In this document: in pieces, positions 55,524-62,986 of the stretch
Layout: each line of letters starts with the position of its first letter
How positions within the stretch are numbered: position 1 is the first letter of the stretch
Source: a bacterium
Lineage (GTDB): Bacteria; Patescibacteriota; Saccharimonadia; Saccharimonadales; UBA4665
DNA: 64,000 bases
Direction: 5' to 3'
Assembly: GCA_021803105.1 (NCBI GenBank)
Contig: JAJZMC010000002.1
Coordinates: 1 to 64,000, forward strand
Translations under genes and position numbers: made by a program
Notes under the pieces: model-generated
Seen by the model: the letters and a program-made list of their open reading frames with translations, nothing else
What the model was told of the DNA's origin: nothing
Database searches by the model: none

Positions 55524-57236
55524 TTACTCTAAATAATTTGTCACTTTTATTAAATCATTTTGGTTATTAGCACCACTAGCAGGCATAACATATAATTCAT
55601 TATTATTTTTGGATACCAAAACATAATTATTCGTAACCCATCCATAGATATTATAGGTCGTATTAAGAATTGCGATTTGCCGTTTTGATCCTCCATTAAT
55701 TGACTCAATAAAAATTACGTTATGTCCATTTATATATTTAGCTACAAGTACCTTGTTATTGTTAGGTGATACTAAATATCCAAATTGTCCATATGGAGTT
55801 TGTGAGGAGTTTAAATAAGAATTATAATTCTGCTTGTTAGTTGAAGACAATTGTGCATTATTATATATATAATAACTAGTGTTTTGGTTTGCCTCGTTAT
55901 ATAGACTCACGACTACTTTAATTAATCCAACTAACCTGACTTTAAAACCAGAGTAATTATCTGCCGGAACGGATAAAAATGCACTGGAATTCAAGCTGTT
56001 AGAATCTACAGTATTCATAGTTTGCAGCAGGATTGTACTTTGACTAGGTAAATTTGTAACCATCAAATTATTCGTACCCGACCACACCGAAGAATATAAA
56101 ATTTTATTATTGGATAATAAGATAATGTTTTGAAAATTTTGATTCGCAAAATTACTACTACTAGTACCAATTCCCTTAGAAGCTGCCAATATAGAAGAAA
56201 TGCCACTTGAAGCATTATATGTCATAAGATCTTCAGTCCCAGACATCCAAATTGGCATATCATTGTTATAAATTTCATATATAAGATGGCCATCCGGTGT
56301 CCAACCAAAAATTTGATACCCAGTAGCTTTTGGGTTAACTTCATTAATAGAGTCATTACTTGTATTAATTACATACAAATGGGATTCGGAACCGTTCCGA
56401 TTAGCTAATAAAGCAAGATACTGACTATTATCAGAGGGCAATAATTGAGTACTATATAAACTCTCATTACCGGTACCCTTTAAGAGGGTTTGCCGATCAG
56501 TACCATCTAAATTAACGCTATCCACATTTATATTACCGGTATTGTTAGATAGAAAATAAACTGTGCCGATTGGAGTTAATGAGAATGTATTGGTTGAAAG
56601 AGTTTGAGAGAAAATATGAATAATCACAGATTTACTGTTAAACCCAGAACTATTAAGTAGGGCATTAACTGTTTTAATATTGGCCGGTAAAACTATAATC
56701 GCATGTCCAAATTTATTAGTTTCGACCTTACTCCCATCAGATAAAATTGTAACGTTTGCAATGGGGGTTTTAGTAATTGCGTTGATTACTTTCAGGGGAA
56801 CCAATATTCCAGTCGCTTTAATTTTATAGATTGCGGTAGACGACACACTGAATGGAATCAATATTGTCTTTTTGATGCTTGCAAAATATTGCTTAGTAAT
56901 AGAAATAGTTTTATATCCTATTGATACCTCAAGAGATGCAATGCCCTTATTGTTCGTATAACTAGTCGTTGGACCAATCGTTACTTTTGCGCCTATAATC
57001 GGTTGATTATTATTCAAGCTAATCACTCGAACAACATACTTCTGATGCCAAAATTCTCCAATGAGTTTATATCTAGTTGATGGAATAGACACAAGAATGG
57101 CTAAAGAGACAATTATTAGAAACAATGGAAGCCAAAAAAACTTATTAGTAATCAGCTTTTTAAAATATCTAAAACCAGAAAAAAACTTTAGACTTAAGTT
57201 TGGAAATAACTTGCAACTATATTTTCGTTCATTCAT
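55524..57236 (-). CDS. Membrane-anchored protein with two carboxypeptidase-regulatory-like domains and a beta-propeller
   Basis: 570 residues. A basic cytoplasmic N-terminus and a transmembrane helix (about 35-55). Two Ig/transthyretin-like domains follow (about 68-135: NNQPIIGAKVTIGPTTSYTN, and about 142-215: TKTPIANVTILSDGSKVETN). The second half has TolB/WD40-like propeller strands, such as SVNLDGTDRQTLL near 237-249 and QIFGWTPDGHLIYEI near 300-315. Orientation puts the bulk outside the cell. It may sense or bind surface ligands. It lies alone between repeat copies B and C. Confidence 0.65.
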   Translation of the reverse strand: MNERKYSCKLFPNLSLKFFSGFRYFKKLITNKFFWLPLFLIIVSLAILVSIPSTRYKLIGEFWHQKYVVRVISLNNNQPIIGAKVTIGPTTSYTNNKGIASLEVSIGYKTISITKQYFASIKKTILIPFSVSSTAIYKIKATGILVPLKVINAITKTPIANVTILSDGSKVETNKFGHAIIVLPANIKTVNALLNSSGFNSKSVIIHIFSQTLSTNTFSLTPIGTVYFLSNNTGNINVDSVNLDGTDRQTLLKGTGNESLYSTQLLPSDNSQYLALLANRNGSESHLYVINTSNDSINEVNPKATGYQIFGWTPDGHLIYEIYNNDMPIWMSGTEDLMTYNASSGISSILAASKGIGTSSSNFANQNFQNIILLSNNKILYSSVWSGTNNLMVTNLPSQSTILLQTMNTVDSNSLNSSAFLSVPADNYSGFKVRLVGLIKVVVSLYNEANQNTSYYIYNNAQLSSTNKQNYNSYLNSSQTPYGQFGYLVSPNNNKVLVAKYINGHNVIFIESINGGSKRQIAILNTTYNIYGWVTNNYVLVSKNNNELYVMPASGANNQNDLIKVTNYLE

Positions 57237-57361
57237 CGGGTCTCATTGGTTTGATTTTCTTGCATGTCTCATAATCTACTATCTAAAATAAATAATTATC
57301 CTAATGATAAGTTAATATTTTTAGAATAAATCTATAATGTAATAAATTCAATAGCAACAAG

Positions 57362-57570
57362 AGTATAATAGGAAGTATATCGATATATAAACAAACTAAA
57401 GCCCTAGCAAATATGGTGGAAAATAGTGAAAATATCAGTAAAGCTACGTGTGATGATGGTTATTCTATTAATACAACTAAAACTCCATCTAAATTAACTA
57501 ATTCTAAAGGTTTCAAAGATTTATAGAACAAATAGGGATTACTGACGAAAGGCTCCTTAGTAACTACTAA
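57362..57570 (+). pseudogene. Fragment of a phage terminase small subunit-like HTH protein
   Basis: Plus strand, open from about 57362 to a TAG at 57524. The part KALANMVENSENISKA, then TTKTPSKLTNSKGFKDL, matches the N-terminal helix-turn-helix style of phage small-terminase-like proteins (repeat units, new sites, TAKTP, SKGF). After the TAG the next frame continues EQIGITDERLLSNY up to TAA at 57568, so one base was lost. No start codon with a ribosome site is seen and no large terminase is near. A decayed mobile-element remnant. Confidence 0.45.
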
Positions 57571-57602
57571 AAAATCCTTCTTTAACCGAAGAGTATCTTT
57601 TA

Positions 57603-57686
57603 GTGAACCACCTACATGCCAACTATGAGGAAATCGTAGCTGAGATTATTAGATGGAATGGTCTTCTCACTCCTGCCTTCGTATAG
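57603..57686 (+). repeat. Cassette-region repeat, copy C
   Basis: GTGAACCACCTA at 57603-57614 opens the frame VNHLHANYEEIVAEIIRWNG then LLTPAFV, stop at 57684. The last 20 bases overlap the 3' end of the convergent ABC permease gene. It is nearly identical over 50 bases to copy E (TGCCAACTAT, GGAAATCGTAGCTGAGATTA). Confidence 0.6.
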
Positions 57687-58401
57687 TAGCAGACCCCAGA
57701 ATAAGAGCGACTATAGCAAAACCCGCAACCACGATTAAATCTCTTATAAGGTTATCATTCCATGATGAATAGAGCGTTACTTGTTTCATAGCATCAACGC
57801 TGTATGTTAAGGGCATAATGTCTGAAAACCACTGCAAGAGTTTAGCCATATCAATTCGGGTGATAAACAGCCCACAGACCAAAAGCTGAGGAAAAATAAA
57901 TGCTGGCAAAAATTGTACTGCTTGAAACTCGCTTCTCGCGAAGGCACTTGTCAATAAACCTAAAGATGTTCCCAAAAACGCAGATAGAACCGCTATTATC
58001 ATTGTAGCTAAAGTTCCACCAAGAACTGTAACATGCAATAAACCAAGCATAACTCCTCCAGAAATAAGAACCTGCACCAGACCTAATAGACAAAATGCAA
58101 TTGCATATCCAAAGATTAAGTCGGATTTAGATATAGGCATTGTCATTAATCTATTTAATGTTCCACTAGAGCGTTCTCTCAAAGTTACGATAGATGTTAT
58201 TAAGAACATCATAATCATTGGGAATATCCCAAGTAACATTGGAGCAATGCTATTGAAGACCTTAGATTCACCCTGAAAAACATATTTGAGTATTATTAAA
58301 AGAACTGGCGGGACTATAAATATTAACGCTAAAGTTCTACGGTCATGGCGTAGCTGACCTAAAACCCTTTTAGAAGTTGCAAAAGTTTTATGAACACTCA
58401 T
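57667..58401 (-). CDS. ABC-2 type exporter permease
   Basis: 244 residues, about six transmembrane segments. ABC-2 permeases export drugs, lipids or polysaccharides. A cytoplasmic start (TSKRVLGQLRHDRRTLALIF) leads to the first helix. The family segment LRERSSGTLNRLMTMPISKSDLI near 73-95 and GLFITRIDMAKLLQWFSDIMPLTYSVDAM near 177-205 match the DrrB/YadH type. Its start overlaps the stop of the ATPase (ATGA, 58398-58401). No substrate can be inferred. Confidence 0.9.
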   Translation of the reverse strand: MSVHKTFATSKRVLGQLRHDRRTLALIFIVPPVLLIILKYVFQGESKVFNSIAPMLLGIFPMIMMFLITSIVTLRERSSGTLNRLMTMPISKSDLIFGYAIAFCLLGLVQVLISGGVMLGLLHVTVLGGTLATMIIAVLSAFLGTSLGLLTSAFARSEFQAVQFLPAFIFPQLLVCGLFITRIDMAKLLQWFSDIMPLTYSVDAMKQVTLYSSWNDNLIRDLIVVAGFAIVALILGSATIRRQE

Positions 58402-59120
58402 TCGCTATCTCCTACAAGCTTTAAGAAACATTCTTCTATAGTTTTAGAGCCAGTAGTTTGTAGCAACTCATTTGGTGAATTATGAGCAAGTAACTGACCA
58501 TCTCTGACAAGTACAAGGTCGTCACACCTGATAGCTTCATCCATTGAGTGACTTGAAATAATTAACGTTGTGCCTTTATTAGATAAATCGGTAAATAATC
58601 TCCATAGTTTTTCGCGAAGTACGGGGTCTAGTCCTACTGTAGGTTCATCTAAAACCATGAGTTTTGGTGAACCAATGAGAGCCACAGCTAGGGATACTCT
58701 TTGTTTTTGACCAGTTGAAAGTTCGCTTACCAAACTACCAGACTTTTTAGTCATATCAACTAAATCAAGAAGTTTTATTAACATATCGTCTGACACTTTG
58801 TTATTACCAACCATAGTTATAAAGTACTTTAAGTTTTCTTTTACAGTTAAGTCGGGATATACGGATAACTCTTGAGTCATGTAGCTGACTTGTTCCCTCA
58901 AGGTCACTGAACCTGCAGGTAAACCAAATACTTCTATATCTCCTGAGCTTATTCGCAGGCTTCCGACTATCCCACGTATTAGTGTAGTTTTTCCAGCTCC
59001 TGAAGGACCAATAAACCCAATGGTTTTGCCAACAGGTAATTCAAAGTTAATGTTTTTAAGTACTTTGAAATCCTTACCCAGGGTGATAGATAGATTTTTT
59101 ATTTTTACTGCATATTCCAT
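58398..59120 (-). CDS. ABC-2 type exporter ATPase
   Basis: 240 residues. Walker A GPSGAGKTTLIRG near 39-51, Q-loop YMTQELSVYP, signature LSTGQKQRVSLAVALIG near 131-147, Walker B LMVLDEPTVGLDP and switch His in ISSHSMDEA. Typical of CcmA/DrrA-like drug or lipid exporters. It forms a two-gene unit with the permease between repeat copies C and D. Base composition is less AT-rich than the neighbouring core genes, in keeping with an acquired module (judged by eye). Confidence 0.92.
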   Translation of the reverse strand: MEYAVKIKNLSITLGKDFKVLKNINFELPVGKTIGFIGPSGAGKTTLIRGIVGSLRISSGDIEVFGLPAGSVTLREQVSYMTQELSVYPDLTVKENLKYFITMVGNNKVSDDMLIKLLDLVDMTKKSGSLVSELSTGQKQRVSLAVALIGSPKLMVLDEPTVGLDPVLREKLWRLFTDLSNKGTTLIISSHSMDEAIRCDDLVLVRDGQLLAHNSPNELLQTTGSKTIEECFLKLVGDSE

Positions 59121-59278
59121 GTCTTAATCTTAGCAAAAAAACAATAATAAAACGCAAGTTAATTATCAGATAATATTTTGTTAAACTTATAAATTACCTA
59201 CTTAGAAATCAAATTATATGATTTTTTAGTCTTAACAGCCTTGGGATAAAATTGAACTATTTCTTAAAAAATATTCCT

Positions 59279-59395
59279 ATGGTGAACCACCTATTGTCGA
59301 ATTGGAACCATATCCTTGAGAAAATAAATCAGTGGTATGACTTATTCGAGAGTAATCCTTCGTTATTTTTAATTCCTTTACGGAATGGAACCTAA
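59279..59395 (+). repeat. Cassette-region repeat, copy D
   Basis: ATG at 59279 opens a 38-codon frame, MVNHLLSNWNHILEKINQWY then DLFESNPSLFLIPLRNGT, ending at TAA 59393. It shares GGTGAACCACCTA and the TCGAATTG-AACCAT segment with copy B. It ends five bases before the stop of the convergent gene at 59400. It is the only copy of this type without an internal stop. Confidence 0.55.
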
Positions 59396-59399
59396 AAAG

Positions 59400-60536
59400 T
59401 TAAGATTGAGGACCTTTGTAACTAGGAAAACTGTTTTCTAGTGCCTTCTCTATTGTATATCCAGAAATTGTACTGTTTTGATTGTTTAAACTTGAGACGT
59501 AAGCAGGGTCATAAATTATATCTATTTTATAGTTAGCAACTACATTAATAATGCTTGGGGTTATACTATTGCCCGGCTGAACTGACATGTTCCAGTTTTC
59601 AAATGTTGATTTAGTTTGACAGTAATAATTTACGCATCCGATATTTTGCTTACTATAGTACTCATCATAAACTTGGAGGGCAGTTACATTAAAGCTTGCT
59701 GGTTGTGTATATATTGTCCCTGTGTCTTTATAATTAAGACGGGTGTATAAATTGCATTTAGTGTTACTTGCAATTAAATACTGACAGCTTAGGTCGTCAA
59801 TGGAAAACCAGTTGTAATAAGAAGACATATTATACTGATTATAATAGGCACAATTAGTGCCGCAACTCTCACTGATTATGTTATTGTAGGCCACAGAATA
59901 GTTGACTTTATACCCCGCTGGCGGCGGATTTCGTTCGTAAAAAGTACAGACACTATCTTGGTTGTTTGAGGAACCTATCGCCATACCACTTCCAACTCCA
60001 AAGCTTACCCCAGAAATTATAGAGACAGTACATGATGTATCATTTGTAGCCACATGCGTGCTTACTTGTGATGATTTACTATTTGATTTACTATTTAAAA
60101 CCGCATAGCTAGCCTCCAGAGTACCCTTCTTACCCTCATCAACCACCACTTTACATATAGCTTTGTCTATGTTTGATGCAGAACAGCCGCTCCAGGTAAC
60201 AAAATTATAGGTTTTACCACTAAGAACTACTTGTTTAGGTGCAGTTATAACAGTATCTATAGAATTATTATTCTTAGTACAAGTATAGGGTGTTACATTA
60301 TGTAGAGTTGAACTATCACATATTGGTTTTCCTGACATGCTTATACCAGAAGGAGTAGATTCAATATCTAGTGAAGTAGTAACACTACTAGCCTTTATAT
60401 TTGTATTACTACTGATTGAAGGTTTAACTTTATAACTAGCTACCTTATAACCAACAAAACCGATAACTCCTAAAGCTAAAACTAGTATTACAAGTAGTTG
60501 AATATGGGCTATGCCCCGTTGGTTCATTCTAGCCAT
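59400..60536 (-). CDS. Surface protein with prepilin-like leader, 378 aa
   Basis: A CPR-style leader, NQRG then IAHIQLLVILVLALGVIGFV, resembles type IV prepilins, but Gln stands where the +5 Glu is expected. Outside the membrane, residues 52-150 look like a bacterial Ig or InlB-type repeat (STPSGISMSGKPICDS ... FVTWSGCS) with paired Cys. The second half (165-370) is Cys/Tyr/Asn-rich (for example CGTNCAYYNQYNMSSYYNWF), suggesting a disulfide-stabilised adhesin-like domain. No known family recognised. It lies alone between repeat copies D and E. Confidence 0.6.
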   Translation of the reverse strand: MARMNQRGIAHIQLLVILVLALGVIGFVGYKVASYKVKPSISSNTNIKASSVTTSLDIESTPSGISMSGKPICDSSTLHNVTPYTCTKNNNSIDTVITAPKQVVLSGKTYNFVTWSGCSASNIDKAICKVVVDEGKKGTLEASYAVLNSKSNSKSSQVSTHVATNDTSCTVSIISGVSFGVGSGMAIGSSNNQDSVCTFYERNPPPAGYKVNYSVAYNNIISESCGTNCAYYNQYNMSSYYNWFSIDDLSCQYLIASNTKCNLYTRLNYKDTGTIYTQPASFNVTALQVYDEYYSKQNIGCVNYYCQTKSTFENWNMSVQPGNSITPSIINVVANYKIDIIYDPAYVSSLNNQNSTISGYTIEKALENSFPSYKGPQS

Positions 60537-60666
60537 GAGTTTTATTATATCTTATGTTTATTTTGCATCAAAAGAGCACAGAGGAATCGAAGCAAATTAC
60601 AGATGAGTTTAATTCCAAAAATTTAAGATTATAAAAAATACTTACATATTAATCTGTTATTTCAAT

Positions 60667-60722
60667 TGGTGAACCACCTACTTGCCAACTATAAGGAAAT
60701 CGTAGCTGAGATTATTAGGTAG
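60667..60722 (+). repeat. Cassette-region repeat, copy E
   Basis: TTGGTGAACCACCTA at 60666-60680 opens the frame VNHLLANYKEIVAEIIR, stopped by TAG at 60720 where copy C has AGA-TGG. Close nucleotide match to copy C. It lies 54 bases upstream of the plus-strand DUF998-like gene. Confidence 0.6.
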
Positions 60723-60775
60723 ATAGGAGTTTTAAAAAGTATACATCGAGACGGTATTCAGCTATAATTTGCTGC

Positions 60776-61468
60776 ATGAACTCTAATATTAACGCTAAAA
60801 ACTCAAAGTTAATACCAAAAACAAACAATACTATAGAGAACAGAATTTACAATGTTTGCGGCATAGTTGCTCCCATCTTGTTCGTCACCATATTCACAAT
60901 TGATGGATGGTTTCGGCATGGCTATAGTCCTATAAGTAGGTTTGTTAGTGAATTATCGATTGGCCATGGCGGTTGGGTTCAGATGACTAACTTTTTCATA
61001 ACAGGATTGTTGCTATTTATTTTTGGTCTTGGACAGTTGAGTTATAAAATCAATAATAAACCCACAAAAGCGATTTCATATATTTTTATGGTGATGGGTT
61101 TTTGTCTCTTTGGTTCTGGTTTCTTCACTACTGACCCAAGTGTTTTATTCAATCAGCATACTTTTCATGGCATAGTTCATGGCATTTTGGGCGCAATCTT
61201 CTTTACCCTAGCACCTGTTAGCTGCTTTGTCATTTACAAAACCCTCAAAATTAACAGTAATAACAAACTGTTTAAAAGATGGTCTTTATTTATATGTCTA
61301 GTACTACTAATCGGTATAGTCTTCCTTAAAATAAGTCAGTTCCCGCAAAACGAGCTATTTCAGTACAAAGGATTGATACAGCGAATAATCCTCATTTCTT
61401 ATATGCTATGGTTGTTTTCCTATGCTTTCAGGAATATTTTAAAACGCTCAGAAAACGTAAAAGCATAG
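60776..61468 (+). CDS. DUF998-like six-helix membrane protein
   Basis: 230 residues, plus strand. About six transmembrane segments. The N-terminal part, GIVAPILFVTIFTIDGWFRHGYSPISRFVSELSIG near 29-63, carries the DUF998 hallmark (Y-x-P...SELS). A loop with DPSVLFNQHTFHGIVHGILG near 123-142 has His residues near the membrane. Function unknown; related proteins are often annotated as hypothetical membrane proteins. It is oriented against its neighbours and ends 22 bases before tRNA-Glu (convergent). Confidence 0.8.
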   Translation: MNSNINAKNSKLIPKTNNTIENRIYNVCGIVAPILFVTIFTIDGWFRHGYSPISRFVSELSIGHGGWVQMTNFFITGLLLFIFGLGQLSYKINNKPTKAISYIFMVMGFCLFGSGFFTTDPSVLFNQHTFHGIVHGILGAIFFTLAPVSCFVIYKTLKINSNNKLFKRWSLFICLVLLIGIVFLKISQFPQNELFQYKGLIQRIILISYMLWLFSYAFRNILKRSENVKA

Positions 61469-61490
61469 TAGTAATAGAAACTGTCTATTC

Positions 61491-61565
61491 TGGTGATCCC
61501 AAGGGGAATCGAACCCCTGTTGCCAGGATGAAAACCTGGTGTCCTAACCGCTAGACGATGGGACC
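61491..61565 (-). tRNA. tRNA-Glu(TTC)
   Basis: Minus-strand cloverleaf: acceptor GGTCCCA/TGGGATC (one G-U pair), anticodon stem CCAGG/CCTGG with loop TTTTCAT (anticodon TTC), T-loop TTCGATT and encoded CCA (61491-61493). Its 3' end faces the accessory region at 54.5-61.5 kb. Confidence 0.95.
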
Positions 61566-61623
61566 TTAAACATATATCTAATTTTAAAACATTATTTCAT
61601 AAATAAATAATTAAGTAAAAAAT

Positions 61624-61655
61624 ATAAGTGTCTCCATAACAATGAAAACACTTAT
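61624..61655 (-). terminator. Terminator-like hairpin after the anchored surface protein
   Basis: ATAAGTGT / ACACTTAT, an 8-bp stem with a 16-base loop. On the minus strand it is followed by ATTTTTTACTT. It lies about 120 bases beyond the stop of the gene at 61776, so it could end that transcript before tRNA-Glu. On the plus strand a weaker T-tract follows. Confidence 0.4.
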
Positions 61656-61775
61656 AATAACTATTTTTCTTTAAAGCGGTCAGTCACGAAGCTTTACTTA
61701 CTTTTTACACTAACATATTTACTAAAAAATATCCAATCTTATCCACAGTTTTTTAATTTTGTTCTTATTTTAAGT

Positions 61776-62954
61776 TTAGAATAATCGAAATAATTTTCTT
61801 TTAGCGAAAACTTTAAAGCCGATAATTCCTGCTATTACAAACCCAACAAAAATACCAATAACATTACCAGGACCAGTATTAACTAGAGCAGTTGGAGTAG
61901 TAGGAGGTACAGGTACATTAGGTTGTGTTGGAGGAGTGACAACATTAACTACAGTAGTACATGCTGGACTAGTTACATTGCCTAAACTGGTATCTACGGT
62001 TGCGGTAACCGAATAATTACCTGGAGAAGAATAAACATACGTATATGGAGTTTTCGATAAAGCAGCTATTTGAGCTGGAGTAAGATTAACAATAGAACTA
62101 GTACCATTACCAAAATTAATTGTTACTCCAGAAACAGTAGAACTACCAGCTGAATAAGTTACTCCTTCTAGTTTTGCAACAGAATTAGTTGCTTCAAGAG
62201 TAATTAAATTACATGTTGGACTATTGGTAGGTGGTGTTGGAGTTGGAATAGCTGTAACTTGAACTTGATAAACAATTACCATTCTATAATTCCAACAGCC
62301 CCACATATTTCCACTACCAGCAACAGGAGATCCGACTGTTAAAGGTCCACCATTAATAGTTGAATCAGCTAAATTAAGCCAACCATAAGGTGCAGAATAT
62401 ATATGTACACTACCAGGAACAATAGACATTTGTACTCTAGTATTACCACAACTTAAAATAGCGTGATCCTTGACTGTTGCAGCATTACTCGCAACTACAG
62501 TATCAGCAAAAACAAAATAACTATTTTGACCAAAATTAGCAGTTAAAATTTCTTGAACATTATGTGCTACTGCTGAAGGATTAGACGGATTAACATCAGG
62601 ATTATAATTAGTAGAAGCATTATTGTGTAAATAGTTCCAAATATCATATTTAGTACCACTATTACAAGTTGATGTTAAAACACCACTACTATAGGGTGGG
62701 TTATTGGTATTATCCATAACATTACCACTACTATCCTGTCTAATACGAACGAAATTTGCTTCATTATTAACACCATATGGAACATTACAAAAATTATTAA
62801 ACACCGGTGTAGCCGAAGTAATCATTGTTCCACTAGAAGTATACTGATAACAATCAGCACTAGCATTACTACTAAAAAGACCAGCTGAGATAAAAGATGA
62901 TGCGATAAAAACAATTAATATTTTCATTAAATTCTTTTTTAAAAATGTCTTCAT
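61776..62954 (-). CDS. Secreted surface protein with sortase-like LVNTG anchor
   Basis: 392 residues from the ATG at 62954 (AGGA eight bases upstream); other ATGs lie 2 and 13 codons earlier. A signal peptide (about 10-33, ending NASA) leads to a large Asn/Ser/Thr-rich domain, then a PKD/Ig-like part (about 255-345: VSGVTINFGNGTSSIV). A Pro/Thr linker follows (PPTQPNVPVPPTTPTALVNT). The end has the layout of a sortase signal: LVNTG, a hydrophobic stretch of about 22 residues, and a KRKLFRLF tail. It differs from LPXTG by Val in place of Pro. Confidence 0.7.
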   Translation of the reverse strand: MKTFLKKNLMKILIVFIASSFISAGLFSSNASADCYQYTSSGTMITSATPVFNNFCNVPYGVNNEANFVRIRQDSSGNVMDNTNNPPYSSGVLTSTCNSGTKYDIWNYLHNNASTNYNPDVNPSNPSAVAHNVQEILTANFGQNSYFVFADTVVASNAATVKDHAILSCGNTRVQMSIVPGSVHIYSAPYGWLNLADSTINGGPLTVGSPVAGSGNMWGCWNYRMVIVYQVQVTAIPTPTPPTNSPTCNLITLEATNSVAKLEGVTYSAGSSTVSGVTINFGNGTSSIVNLTPAQIAALSKTPYTYVYSSPGNYSVTATVDTSLGNVTSPACTTVVNVVTPPTQPNVPVPPTTPTALVNTGPGNVIGIFVGFVIAGIIGFKVFAKRKLFRLF

Positions 62955-62986
62955 ATTCATATTCCTTTGATTTAAATTACTCTTAA

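Noticed and set aside
54486-60722. Classical integron with attC sites
   Set aside because: The repeats lack the GTTRRRY/RYYYAAC cores and no IntI-type integrase is in the window. The array-like layout is reported as a finding, but the integron label is not supported.
61739-61747. Perfect DnaA box TTATCCACA, possible replication origin
   Set aside because: It is a single site with no cluster of further boxes and no dnaA or dnaN nearby. One match is expected by chance in a window of this size.
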